Source: Sitta carolinensis (lineage: Eukaryota; Chordata; Aves; Passeriformes; Sittidae). Taken from it: a stretch of DNA of 64,000 nucleotides. Where the stretch lies: assembly GCA_032173965.1 (NCBI GenBank), contig CM063284.1, forward strand, positions 119,944,410-120,008,409, in the 5' to 3' direction. The position numbers and the translations under genes were made by a program. The notes beneath the pieces are model-generated. The model was not told where the DNA came from and searched no databases. It saw only the letters and a list, made by a program, of their open reading frames with translations. Positions 16,817-30,400 of the stretch are shown here, piece after piece (within the stretch, counting starts at the first letter, position 1; each line of letters begins with the position of its first letter).

Positions 16817-17817
16817 CTAATGCCAGGAAAAGAGGAAACAAAAGCAAACACATTACATGGAACAAAAAAATCAAAGTTACTGTTAGAGGCTGCACTGGCT
16901 GGAAAGATGATTGCAAAATATGAAAAACTGACACTAAGAGTAAAGAACTTGAAGGGGGGAAAACCTTCACTGCACCAAATTCCTTAATCAGAAGATGTTT
17001 CTGTTGGCTTATTTACTGTAAGGTGTTTATCCCGAACCCACCAAATTTTATTAAAAAGTGTCAACTTTAAATTACCACAAATTTTCAGTTTTGTTAATTT
17101 TTCAGTACCAAGTGCTGAGAATTAGACATTTACTTTCACTTAGCCTTTCACAGATAATTCCCAGTAAAGCAATACAGTATTTCTCTAGAGAATACTGAAA
17201 AAGCTATCCATGTCATGAGAAGATAAAATGTCCTGATAGTTACATCAGGGCTAAACTTGTTCTGCTTTCCAGTGCCTAACTCTCACTGCCCTGACTGTCC
17301 AATTCTCTCCCTACTCAACTGAAGAGTTCCCAAAGCCTGAATGTAAACAATTGATGTGCTACAATTCATGACAGGGTTTATGCCCAAAACTCTGTTCTGT
17401 GACTGCAACCTGAAATAGCCTTCGCAAAGAATTTCTTCTTCTCTCCCCCTGTCTTTTAAATATGGGATATAAAACCAACCCTGACATGATCCCTTGGCTC
17501 TCAGGGAATGACCTGGGACACACCCACAGAAGGGACAATGTGTGGGATATAGAACAGAGCTCTTCAGATGCATACAGTTGTCCTCCCCACAGCCAAAAAA
17601 CTTCATGGGCTACAGCACAACAGACGGACAAAAGGGCTGCACTAGAAAGTTCTGTAGAATTAACTCGAATCAGCAGCCAGAATGCTGATAGCAGAGCGTC
17701 AGATAGCATCATTTCTCCTCTAACAGTGAAAGACTAAGGGAAACACAACCTCAGAATCTACCCACAAAATTATTCTTACATGCTGGAAGCACAGTTTTCA
17801 CTACAGACTCATCTCAT

Positions 17818-18712
17818 TGCACCAGGTTTACATGGCAAGGTTTTGGTAGCGTGGTGGGGACTGCAGGGATGCATCTGTGAGAAGACAGTGAGCTGTCCCA
17901 TGCTGGACAGAGATAGCCACAATCAGTTTTAAAGCAGATCCACCACTATCCAATAATGAGCCTATCAGAACACCTTGATGTTCACTTATTAAAGAAAGGG
18001 AAAAAAACACTGCACAGCAACTGTGTGAAGGGAGTGAGAAAATAAAGAAGGAACAGTCCTACAGAACCAAGGTGAGAGAAGGGGAGAAGAGGCTCCAGGT
18101 GCAGAGATTCACCTGCGGGCCCAGGACAAGACCATGGTATCCACCTGCAGACTGGGGAATCCATGCTGGAGCAGGCTCAAGCAGGAATTGGGGCCTGTGG
18201 AAAAGAGCCCCCACAGGAGCAGGTTTTCAGGCAGGATATGTCACCCATGGGAGATGCTGTATGCTGGAGCATTCTGTTCCTGGAGGACTAAGACTGCGCC
18301 CCATGGAAAGGACCTGTGCTGGACCAGTTAATAAAATACTTTCTGAAGCAGGTAAAGAGCAACAAGAGACAAGGTGTTACAAACTGACCACAACCCCCTT
18401 TCCACAGCCCACTGCCTTACTCCAGTGCAGGATGCAGAAGAGTCAAGAGCAAAGCTGACTTTTTGGGAGAAGGAAGGAGTGGATAGGAAGTGCTTGTAGG
18501 TTTCTTTTTAATTCTTTCTATCTTGCTCTGTTATTAATTGGTGATAAATGAATTTCCCTAAGTCAAGCCTACTAGGCCCATGAAGTGAGGGTTTTCCCTG
18601 CCCTTATCTTGATCTATGAGCTGTCCATCATATTTTCTCCCTGTTCTGCTGAGGAGGAGGAGTGAGACAGCTTGGTAGGCACTCAGCAGCCAGGCAAAGC
18701 CAACCTACCACA
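17818..18712 (+). mobile_element. Solo LTR of an avian endogenous retrovirus (near full length)
   Basis: The block starts TG at 17818 (TGCACCAGGTTTACATGG) and ends CA at 18712 (CAACCTACCACA), 895 bp. It matches a common bird LTR I recognise: GGCAAGGTTTTGGTAGCG near the start, a middle with repeated 'ATGCTGGAGCAGG' type units (18160..18300), a TTAATTGGTGATAAAT block (18533..18548), and a distal CTGAGGAGGAGGAGTGA segment. Its two ends correspond to the two ends of the opposed copy at 18823..19262. No retroviral genes are attached and no perfect target duplication is visible. It is antisense to SLCO5A1. The class (probably ERVL or ERVK) is not settled here. Confidence 0.72.
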
Positions 18713-18822
18713 CAAATCTACACTAGTATTTGGAAGTTCCAGTAAAGTCAACCATGTTACTGTAATATCCAACCACGACAATGACAGCTTTTTCATTTCA
18801 AATCAAATTTCCAAAATCATGG

Positions 18823-19262
18823 TGTATTGATGCTGGCTGGGTGCCAGGTGCCCACCAAAGCCATTGTTATCACTTTCCATCCTCAGCAGGACAGGGGAGA
18901 GAAAATGGAATGAAAGGCTCCCATTAGCTGCAGGGGCATCTCTGCCCTGGTACCTGGAGCACCTCCACCTCCTCCTTCTTCAATGGCATTGGAATCTACA
19001 GAGCTGTTCCTATTGCATATTCTCATTCCACTCTTTTCTCACTGCTGCAGGTGTTGCACAAGTCTTTTTGTTTTCCCCTTCTTAAATATATTATCCCAAA
19101 GGTGCTGCCACCACCACTGATGGTCTCAACCTGGGCCAGCCTCCTCTTGGAGCCAGGTGACATTGGCTCTCTCAGGCAGAGGTGAAGCTTCTGGCAGCTT
19201 CTCACAGAAGCCACTCCTGTAACCTTCCCATTACCAAAATCTTGCCTTGCAAACCCAATACG
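18823..19262 (-). mobile_element. Solo LTR of the same family, inverted and internally deleted
   Basis: Read on the minus strand, this 440-bp block matches both ends of the LTR at 17818..18712. Its first part (19262 down to about 18926) corresponds to 17818..18117, and its last part (18926..18823) corresponds to 18612..18712. About 495 bp of the middle, including the repeated 'CTGGAGCAGG' units, are missing. It ends in TG on the plus strand at 18823. The two LTRs face each other tail to tail with 110 bp between them. Confidence 0.72.
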
Positions 19263-22200
19263 AAAACAATTTTTATATATTTTTGTACTACCTTTACACT
19301 ATTAATTATACATTTGTTCAAACTTTAAACATTTTAAATTCTGAGTAGACAGGATTACTCGCACAAGAAACAAAAAGCATTTGACCTCATACTTGTAATG
19401 CAAAGATACTGCAAACTTTATTTTTCAATGAAAAATTCATATGCAATGCTTTGTATAGTAAATGATTACACACAGGCAAACAACAAATAAACAGCCATGT
19501 GAAACATTATTTTTATTAGAAGCTTACAGGAAGCTTTTGCAAGGCAAATATAAGTGACTGAAAGTTTTGACTAATTTTGATATTATGTAAACAGAAAATC
19601 CTCTATTCATTCATTTTAGCTGATAACATACATGGATTAGAAAGCAGAGTTTTAGGAGGATTAGTCAGCACTGTCAGACGGAATAAATCCGTAGTCTGTA
19701 TAAAAATGTAGCAACATCCCTTTCAGGATCTCTAAGGCAGAAGCTGCAAAGGCACTGATCAAAGAAACAATCTGTGGCAATAATATGCAGAAATCTGCAA
19801 CCACCCACTCAGGAAACAGCAAAGGAGACAGGGCCTGTAATGTAGCATGAGATTAAATTCAAATCCAAAGGGACCATTATGACAGCATACCAAATGCTGG
19901 AGATGTCACAAATGCAGCACTGGATGCAATTATCTCACCATCTACACTTCACAACTTCCTGGAGAAATATCAAAGAATTGGAAAACAGACAAAAGACAGT
20001 ATCAAAAATAATAAGGACACCTACAACGGGAAATTGAGAGGTCAGAACAGGAGCTATACCAATTTAAAAAGCCCTTGATTTTCTGTCTTCTAAAGTCAAA
20101 GAAAATATGCAGAAGAATACCTCAAAGGCATCCGCACAAGCCCTAGGACCTCAAAAAAAGCAATTAAAGCTAAGGAAGGACCAGACAATGCTGAAGGAAT
20201 TCCTTTAAACTTTTTGTGTGGAATGTTGATGACAAACTACATAGGAAGATCCAAGTATTAAAAAGATTCTGAACTAGGAAAATACTCAGAAAAGTGTCAG
20301 CAAAACAAAAATTGATTCAAAGCACCTGACAGACCACCAAGGGCTACTCCACAACTAATGAGGTCTCTATATAGCACATTAATAGTTCTCAAAGACAACA
20401 ACATGATCAATGATTTCTAACAGATATCCCTACAGTTACCACATTTGAATACAAAACAGTTTCAAACATTTGATGGGTTGGCATAGACAGCTGGCTTGCA
20501 ATTTAGCCCAAAGCACCTACAGAAACCCAGGTGTGCAAAACCTAGGAGCAGAAATCCAAGGCCTGGGAAACTCAAGGAATAATCAGACCAGAAACAACCC
20601 TGAAGAATAACCATTTTACTTTACCACACTGTACAAGAGATAAACCAAATTACGTGTCCTGTAATATACCTCCTAGAAAGGAAAAGCTTAAGAAAAAAAA
20701 ATAGGCTATATTGCTTTTATTTTAGCCATATATCCTAGTTTCTATACTGACTATTTTGTCTGTAAGCACTGCCTCTTCTAACAATGGAAATGAGTCCCAT
20801 GATAAGTTACATTAGGGACCTTACAGCTATAATAAAGAAGATAAGAATCAAAGACACTAAGTCACTTCAATGGAAACAAGACTCAGAAATCTCATATATG
20901 ACTTCTCATTAACTCATCTCAATTGAACCATACTTTTAAAGTGTGTCAGCTGAAGTAAGTGTTGGGCTACTCTTACATTTCAAATTGTTAGACTGCATAA
21001 ATAAAAATAAACTTGACTACGCAGCACTTCCCTGCAAGGAGAAAATGTCACAGTCCCAGAAAATACACTTCAGTTGAATGAAAGTCTACACTTCCAGAAT
21101 TCTCTGTTGTAGCAGAGTAGCAAAGGACAAAGGTTTAACCCTCACACCATGGGAATCTTATTTTTTAATGGACAGACATAGTTTCAAAAAGAGAAAAGAG
21201 AATGAGACACAAAAGCTATGAACACCACTAAACTTTTATGAGAAGCCACTACAGATTGTGCAACAAATTATCAGAGACCTGATAGATGTTGATACTCCTC
21301 GGAAATTTAAGAGAGAAAGAACTGACATAGTCAAAAATGAAAGAGAAATAAAAAGACCTGGAATACCCTTCAAGGAAAGCCAGACCCCACATATTTAATC
21401 AACAAGAAAAAAAATAAAACTTTGAATTACTTTTTCTGACTTCGTTGCTTTGGCTATTTTACTTTTGCTGAAGCTACTTGAGTTAAAACTCAGTTATATC
21501 ACTGGTTGTGTTACAGATAAAGTCAAAAGTTTATCTCACATTCACACAACCCCACTGATTTCAATTAACAAATATATTTATGAGCTTGTTTGCAATTTCT
21601 GTCAAAAAGTACTGATCAGATGCTGATTACCAGTTATGACATGCCATTAAAAACACATGAAGTGTAAGAATTTTACAAAGAACACATGATATTTTGATTT
21701 GATTCCAAATCTTTTATACTAGAATAGTCCAAATTATGACATTGCTGCACACTCACAGAACAGATTTTTTCAGTGAGATAAATCAGAGCAGGGAGTTGTT
21801 AACACCAACACCACACTAAGCAACCAACTTTGCCTTTCTCTTGCTGAAAATTTGACAAAACAGTGCAGCAATCCTCTTGGACTAAGACCAACAAAGCAGG
21901 ACTAAATCTTTAAAGGTTTAAGAAGACTCCAAAGAGAGAGTTTTTTATATGAAACTGTCAGGAAAGATCACTGCAGAATAAACAGAAACAAATACAGACT
22001 GGCTGCAACGGCTCAGTGACAAACACTAACCCAAGGCATGAGAACTGACACTGCACCTTACACCTACTAAGCAGAGTATCTCCTCCTGGGATAATGAACT
22101 TCAGGTTTTTCTGGGATTGCACGAAAACTTCAAGGCAGATTTATGCCTTACCTGAGAAAAGGCAGTTAAAGCCTCCTCAAGACCTGCTTCCTCAAAGACA

Positions 22201-22852
22201 CTTACCCAAGGAGACCACATCTCTGAAGGCTGCCTGAAGACATCAGCTAACAACTCCAGCAGCTACATCTCAGTGCTGCTGGAAGGCCTACTCATTATTA
22301 AAGAATAATGTGATGGTTTACAGCTTCTGCTGCCTAACCACAAGCCATCACCCTGAGAAACTAAGACTGGCAAGGGCATGCTCTGACCCCATCCTATCTC
22401 CTTCACCTGGAATAGGATCAGTAAACTCTAGCGTTTCTCATCTGGGCAACAGAGTTCAGTATTTCATGCTGCTCCTCTGGAAAACCAAAGAGATTAAACC
22501 AATTTCCAGCAGGGAGGGGTCGGTTTTGGGCAGCAGAGCTCATCCATGGCCTCCTACAACAGCAATATCCTGCCCTGCCATCCCTGTGATAAGCACTGTC
22601 AGTCACTGCCCACAGTGGTCAGGGACAGTCCTGAACAGCATGAACAGTAGGGGGTTTTCCATGCACTGTTCCTGCGCACTCCTGTGGCAAACTTTCCTCT
22701 CTGTCAGAGGCTAGTGTGTAGTAAGCAACAAAAACATCACCTTCCTTGGCCTCCTTCTACAACCTTAAGACCTCAAGGGATAAAATCTTCCAACCTGTCT
22801 TAATTCCCTATGGGCAACTGAGAGAACTGTTTTGAAAAATGCTTGATCCTTA

Positions 22853-23002
<150 letters not shown>

Positions 23003-23465
23003 TCAGAGTCATACATCAGTAAAATTAATGTTTCATTATTTATTTACACACAAAATCACAAAGTAAATGATGCTTCTTTAAACAAGAAATTCTGCACCCT
23101 AAAACCTTAAGGAACCTTTTTTGCAACCAAGGCAGCAACTTCTGGCTAAGTCACATATTAGTAAGAAGATTACTACTATCTATACATTATCAGTCAAATT
23201 ATGCAAGCATGCACTATTTTGGTATTCTGGATGGAATAAATTTGTCCTATTTGGTAACACTTCCTTTAAATCAAATCAGAATTATTTAACATATAAATTA
23301 AAAAAAAAAAAAAGTCTAACTAATGATAGGAAAACAGAAAAGCAGAAAAGCAAAGAATAAAAACTGTAATCAAAGAGCAAAATACAACATTCGAATTTAG
23401 TTACCATCAGTCTAATACTGTGTATTAAAGAATGGTCCATTTTAAGAAATCAAATATTACTATTT

Positions 23466-24693
23466 CAGAGATTGACAGAGCACAGGTTCACAAAAGGAAA
23501 GTCCTATTTAACTAACTTGTTATCTTTCTATGGTAAGGCCATCCACCCAGTGGATGAAGAAAAGGTGATGGATGAAGTTTTTCTGGATTTGAGTAATGCT
23601 TCTGATACTGTCCCTCACAGCATCCTCAGGACAACTCGTCCAGCTGTGGGATGAGTGGCTGCAGGCTGTGCTGGGTGAAGAACTGGCTGAAGGGCAGAGC
23701 TCAAAGGGGGCAACTGGTCACCAGTGGTGTTCCCCAGGGGTCAATTCTAGGCCAGTTCTGTTCAATACATTTACCAACGACCTGCAGGCAGCAGTTGAAT
23801 CCACCATTAGAACATTTGCTGATGATCCCAAACTGGGAGGTGCTGCTGACTCTTTGGAGGGATAAGAGGCTTTGCAGAGGATCTACACAGACTGGAACGC
23901 TGGACAGTGATTAATAGCATGAAGTTTAACAAGCCTAAATACCGATTCTGTAGCTGGGACTAATATCAAGCAGAAGTATAAACTGGGAGAGGAGTGGCCG
24001 GAGAGACTCTCTGCAGAAAGGGATCTGGGGGTGCTGGTTGGCAGCAGGCACAGCAACAATCAGCAGCCTGTCCTGGAAGCCAACAGGGCAAACCCTATCC
24101 TGGGGTGCATCAAATACAGAATCACCAGCTGTTCAAGAAAGGTGATTATCCCCCTGTGTTCTGCTGTGGTGCAGCCTCACCTGGAGCACTGTGTGCAGTT
24201 CTGGGCACCACAATTTAAGGATGTGAAGATCCTTGAATGTGTTCAGGTAAGAGCAACAAAGCCGGTGAAAGGGCTGGAAGGAATGATGTATGAGGAGCAG
24301 CTAAGGACTTGAGGCTTCTCTAGTTTGGAGAAAAGAAGGCTGAGGGGCAACCTCATTGCTCTACAGCTTCCTGAGGAGGGGATCTTTACTTGCTGTATCT
24401 TTTCTCTCTGGTATCCAGTGACAAGGACACATGGCAATGGTTCAAAGCTTCACCAGGGGAGGTTTATATCAGATCTTAGGAAGCATTTCTTTAAGGAGAG
24501 GGAGGTCAAACACTAATGAAGGTTTCCTAGGGACGTGCCAGACTTATCAATGTGTTTAAGAGGCATTTGGACAATACCTTTAGTAACAGGCTTTAGTTTC
24601 TGTTTAGCCCTGAAGCAGTCAGGCAGTCGGATGAGATGCTGTAGGTCACTTCCAACTGAAATGCTCTGTTCTATTCCACTGCATTCCATTCCC
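23466..24693 (+). mobile_element. CR1 LINE, 5'-truncated, with decayed reverse transcriptase
   Basis: A 1.2-kb plus-strand CR1 copy. Reverse-transcriptase signs include the DTVPHSIL stretch near 23600, GVPQGSILG (23726..23752) and the catalytic FADD box (23815..23826). GVPQGSILG and FADD are in different frames, so at least one frameshift separates them, and stops occur. The 3' non-coding region follows and ends in degenerate ATTCC-type tail units near 24693. It is a dead copy, antisense to the host gene. Confidence 0.88.
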
Positions 24694-27317
24694 CTACAAT
24701 ATCTCTTTCCTTCCTTAATACATCCTGCAGTACCCATTCCTTTTAAGATTCTTCTGCCCTGCTTCCCATACAGTCTACCTTGTAAGTATAAAAGGCAAGG
24801 GGGCGGAAGGATTGGTCTCTGCTGTCCGCTCACGTATCTTGTACCACCGAAACCCAGGCTCCAGCACAGCAACACTTGCTCAGCTGCTGCAGATCCTCTA
24901 GCAGCACATAAAAGAACTGATTACCTAATTCTCTGTAATTCTCTCTTTAGGTCCAGATGGTTACTGGACCAGTCCCTGTCCAAAAGAGGAGTATGCAGAC
25001 TCCATCCTTATTTGTCCCATCCTCAGACATGCTGAATCCTAGACTACAGCAGCTGAAGAAGCATAACTGAGTTGTTACAGCTTGAGTTTCCATGTTACCT
25101 GTTACAGTAAATTAAATCTCACAGATAAAATAAGAAAAAAGTAATCATTAAATCTGCCTGATTAAACCAAAATAATTTGCACATTTCCATCTTACATTTT
25201 GAAATAAGAGAATGATGAAAAAGAGCATTCTCACAACTAAAAAGAGAGCCTTACTGCAGTGAAAAAAAAATCGCCAAAGCTAACACAAAAGGTAAAACTG
25301 CCTATATTTAAAAATGCTGCCAGACCACAAATTGATTATACAGTTTTATCACTTTTAAGTCATTTTTCAGTAAACACATTTTTGCTTTTTTATGAAACTG
25401 CAATTTTGAATAAATAGATTTTGTGAAAGTCCCTTTCACATAATGGTTTTCAGGACTGTGTTCACTATTTAAATTTATTCCAGCCATGTTCCCTACTGAA
25501 TTGATTGTTAACAATTCTCTGTATGCCTAAAATGCTCCATCAGACATTGAAACTCTGCTCCTTAGCAGCAAGTGGTTAGATAAATCCCACAGTAACTGTT
25601 ATTTGCAAAGTTCACGTCATGAGGAAGAAAAAAAAAATACAACAAACAGAAAACTATCTCCACACACCCACAACCAATAATAAATTTTGTTCTACAAATG
25701 TTTGCTTGGAAAATTGATTCAGACAACTACAGCAAACTCAGATCTCTAAAATCTTTAGAGAGGAAACACAAAGGGAGTAAAAGACTGACCTAATCCATTC
25801 ACTTCAGTATTGAGAAAAAATACTTATACTGCATTAATTCAGCTTTAGTTCCACCACTGAAAGCAGCAAAATGCAGCAACTTCTTAGGTTTCAAATCACT
25901 ACCCAAATAGTGTATTTTGTACACCTGGAAACTTCAGAGGGTATTCCTTGTAAGCAGAAACATTACACAATAAAGATAAAAGTAACATCGTACACTATTC
26001 TCCTTTAGAGGAAGAAGGATTTCTTCTTGTTGACAATTTCAGGAGTATTTTAAAATTCAGGCTTCAAGATGTATTTGTTATTACTATAACTTACATGCAA
26101 AATGTCACTTTCTGAGCCTTTCAGAAAAACAGCCTCCACATTCCTGTTCAATGGCAAGAGGAAGTGTCAGCAGGCAAGTTCTTAAAATTGCCATTTTAAG
26201 ATACATTGTATCACCTTTTTCAGCATCTAATAATGGTCACTTTCAGAAATTGGACAACAAGTGCAAGAAACTCATTTAGACTTACAAATGGGACTACATA
26301 TAGAGCATGGCAAGCGTAACATTTCAGTATTTCAAAACCAGGTACTTGAAAGAATTGCTGTGGAAGTGAAGGGTCAACCAGCTCCATAAGTCATCCTGGC
26401 ACGCTACTCAAGGGTCCTGGACCCTTAAAATTCTGGTCACAGCCCTCACAGCTATATTCAGGAATAAAGACGGTTTTGATTCCCAAGTAGGCCACCAGGA
26501 TTACTGGATGATATAGAAGGGAAACTAAACTGGAAACAGATTCAAATAGGGTGTCATCAAAATTGTACCTGCTTCACAGATAAAAAATCCTATGGAGAGC
26601 AGTTTCAGATTTTTTTTTCCATTCGGAACACTAGAAGGTCTCCAGCTTTTGGATGAAAAAGGTTCAAAAACATGTAGATGATGTACAAGCACCTTCCTTT
26701 CAGCCTTCTGCCATGGATTTTGGCTAACTCTTTTTGGTCCTCCCTCTTCAGGCCATGATCTGGGATCTTGACCTAGGGAGTCGCACAGATGTAATAGCCA
26801 AGACCTTTCAATGGAAGTAACAAACATTTTTATCAGGGGACATGCTGGAGTACTGTGATGCTGAGGCAGGGCACACAGTATCCAGATAATTTTTTAAATT
26901 TCACCTAAGTAAATCCAGCATTTGTCTTAAAACCTCATAGCCATAAACTTGACTGGTGCTTAGATGTGAAAGTTGCCTTACTATTTCTAAGCCACAAAAA
27001 GCTATGCTGTAAATAGAAGTAATATGTCCATTCCCATGATAAAACAGAGGTGATGTCCATTCCACAAGTAAAAAGCCCTGCTCCAAACCGTAAATCATCT
27101 TCAACAGATAAAAGGAGGAAACTCTTGTTAATATAGAGATATGGGCTACAAAATCAATCTGAATATCTTCTGATAGGGTTGCACTGAAATGCAGGATTGC
27201 ACCCCTCTGAGTTCCTGCATTAGCCAAGCATGTTCAAGGCTGCTAAGTCACATTACAATGTGGCAACATTTGTCTCCCTAGAAAAGCACATCTGCAGGTC
27301 ACCCATTCCTACATGAC

Positions 27318-27452
27318 TTCACAGAACCACAGAATATTCCGAGCTGGAATATTCCACCCACATTCCTAAGTGAATAGCACACACACGGGGATCAAATCCA
27401 TGACCTTGGTATTAACAGTACCATGCTCTAACCAACTGAGCTGATCTCAGGG
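27318..27452 (-). mobile_element. tRNA-Ile-derived SINE with CR1 tail (TguSINE1-like)
   Basis: Read on the minus strand, the first 65 bp resemble tRNA-Ile. An A box around CAGCTCAGTTGG lies at 27444..27432, followed by TTAGAGC, then a B box GGATTTGATCC at 27399..27389. The head passes through a short linker into a CR1-type 3' tail ending in GAATATTCTGTGGTTCTGTG (27337..27318). A tRNA-Ile head joined to a CR1 tail is the design of the SINE described in zebra finch and other passerines. The acceptor stem is not preserved and the copy is diverged, so it is not a tRNA gene. Confidence 0.75.
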
Positions 27453-30400
27453 TGACCGAGAGCCATCTGAGAACTACTCATGACATTCAACACAACCAGA
27501 CCAGACTAGACCTGGCAAAAGCTTCCTCCCAGAAGTCTATTATAGCTTGCTGCTGCTGCTGTCACGTAGGATCCCAAGTCTTCAGAGGAAAGCACAGGTT
27601 GGTTTACTAAAATTAGACAGCCTTTAAACAAGACAATTTCAAAGACAAAGACCTTGTGGATTTTTTAAAGTCTCCCTCTTCTCCAAAGATCTTAGTGTTG
27701 TGGTTTAGAGTATTATCAAGCGTATCTCTTCCACTTGGGTGTACTTTCTCTTCAGTGATGAGGGGTAGCCTTTCCCAGCCCTCTAAAAACTGGTCTTTCA
27801 GATCATAGCTCTACTGCTGGCAGAGACTGTAAGTAAGGAAAAATATCCTGGTCCAGACAGAGTTAGTTAAGTGCCCATTTTCACCCAAGATATCTAGCCG
27901 TGGCAATTTTAATTCCTTGAAGCTTTGTACTGGAGGAGCTTCATTGCCTCTGAGGATTTCCTCAGCACAGCATATCTCGGGCTCTACACCATACACAGCA
28001 AGGTGGTCTAAGTTTCAAAACAGGCTTAGCCATAAACTGCCATTACAGTTAAGATGCTGGATGGGAGAGAAAAGGGGACTAAGAATTAGTAACCTAACTA
28101 CATAAGGAATTTACCTGTCCATGTGAAATAAGATTAAACAATGTCATTCTTCACCACAGAAAAGTTATCCTGGGACATGTTGCAATAAATGCTGACATTC
28201 TGACAACGTTTGACAAAATTATTATATTGTCTCTTGCTTTATTCATAGGAGATTCTTCTTTGACAGGAGAAAGCTTTACATACAGCCTAGTGCAGCAGTC
28301 TTTTTGACTACAATAAGATGAGCTGAATCCTCTACAGGTTTGAAAATCTCTGTGTTCACACCAAGTGCATGAAAAAACTTTGTTGCCAAGGAATTTTTTT
28401 TTTCATCTACCTACAGTATCAAATTTAATGAGATAGAGGTTATAAAAATATTGTGACTTCTCCTCTTCTAATCACACCAAAAGATATCTCCAGTAGGCTC
28501 TATATAAGGGAATATATAACGTATGTCCCTGTGTCACCCTTAAATGCACATGTGAACCCTCTGACTGTGCCTCTTTATATTAGCCATGTTAGTACCAATT
28601 AAAGCCACAAGTCATATTGCCTAGATAAACAGAAACTACACATTTGCAAGCTACAACAGGTTGGCTTCTGGATTCTAAAAAACACACTTTGGTTAAAAAA
28701 GTAAAAACAAAGGCATACATCACTCAGACCGTGTCAGCTTCTCTGTGTGCACACACATGTCACCGCAGAGTTTATCAGGAGGAGGAGGAACATTTCTGAA
28801 AGACCCCATTGTCCAAATCTTGGCAGCACATCGCCATAGTACAACTGTTCATTTCATACATGTGTAAGACAAGCAGAATTTGACCTTTATTCTATTTTCA
28901 GTGGAAGTTTAGAATTTGCAAAATCCTGAAAAAGCTACAGGGTGCATTCTGAAGGTATATTTTATATATGTATACAAGCATGTAAATTGATGTTTGTTAC
29001 TCTCAGAATAGAAGAGCAATTTTAATAGCTTTTGTTGGATACTTTTTAGGGATATAGAATTATAATCCTTTTATATCTCTAGATTTCAACTTTTTACTCC
29101 AAAATCTTAACTGTCATTAGCATGAGGGTATCGATTGGAAAACAGAGATACAAAAGACAAAATCAATCCCCAACAGTCATGGAGAAGTAAATCCAGAAGT
29201 GTAATTTATGTAACTGAAGCAATAATTCAGTGTCCAACTGGCTAAACAACACCCTCATGAAAGAAAAGCACAAAGAAGAATAAAAACAACACCAAATAGA
29301 AAACATTCAAGTGAATTTGCAAGGCAAGCCCTGTGTTTACAGATTACTTGTTTACAATGTGAGCACTGAGCTTTAACAGAAATGCACGATGAACTTTATA
29401 TAATCTTGAATATTTATGTGTCAAGAAATTTAAAGGGTTATAGTTTAAAAAAATAGTTGCAGGGTTACCACCTGGGATTTTACACACAAGAGAAGCACCA
29501 TCATTCTATAGTACCGTAGCATCCTATCCAGTGCTACCAGCAGTCATTTCCTTGGAAAGCTGTACTGTGCTGGTACTGGAGAATGAGCAGCACTGTTATT
29601 TCTCTTGGGTATAGAGCAGGTTTTGATTTCTACACAGAGCAAAACTGATAGACAGGGGTTTCAAATGGGAACAGGTCCCAGCTCTCCCCTGCTCCTCTCA
29701 TGTCACAGCACTGTGAAGGGATAGCAAGGATCAAACATAAAGGAGCTTTCAAAGAAACATTGCTCCCATTCATAAGGGCGTATTTACCTCATTCTGTCTA
29801 ATTTCACCCACACAGAAGCTACCCTAAAAAACATAACGTTTAACCACTCTTTTGAGCTAGAGGACACAAAACTGAATTGTGAGCAGAAGCCAGGCAGACT
29901 TCTCAAAAGCTTTTAAGTCAGGAAACCGGTTCACTTCCTTCTTTTCATCATGAACACACAATCAAACATATCTATACATGCTGTAGGATTTTTTCTTTAA
30001 TGTGGTTATTTGCTCAGGAAAAAAACAATGCTTTGAGCATTACTGCAGTTCAGATAATAATGTCCAGTTCACATCTTTAAATCACTTCCTTTCAAAACAT
30101 ATTAGCATTACCACGATTTTAACAGTCTCTCAGATCTAGCATTTCACTCAATAAACAGAACAACAAAACTACTTCAGTAGCCTCTCTTGATCTTTGCATA
30201 GAATTTATTTGTCACTATTTTAACAAGCAGATTCCACAGACCTGGAAGACAAATTTTATAGAGAAACGAAATTAAAGTGTAATTTTACACGCCTACCACA
30301 GGAAAAGAAAATGAATGGTCCAGCTTACCACTTCATTAAAAAATGCTGGAAGTTAAATTAAATAAAATATGTTTCAATTTTATTTGACTTGCCAACACCA

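Noticed and set aside
18072..18458. 128-codon plus-strand open frame
   Set aside because: It is internal to the LTR at 17818..18712; the residues reflect the LTR's repeated units.
24535..25035. 166-codon plus-strand open frame
   Set aside because: It starts in the CR1 3' non-coding region and runs into unique intron. No domain or splice context supports it.
27389..27450. tRNA-Ile gene
   Set aside because: A and B boxes are visible, but the terminal stem is lost and the sequence runs into a CR1 tail, so it is a SINE.
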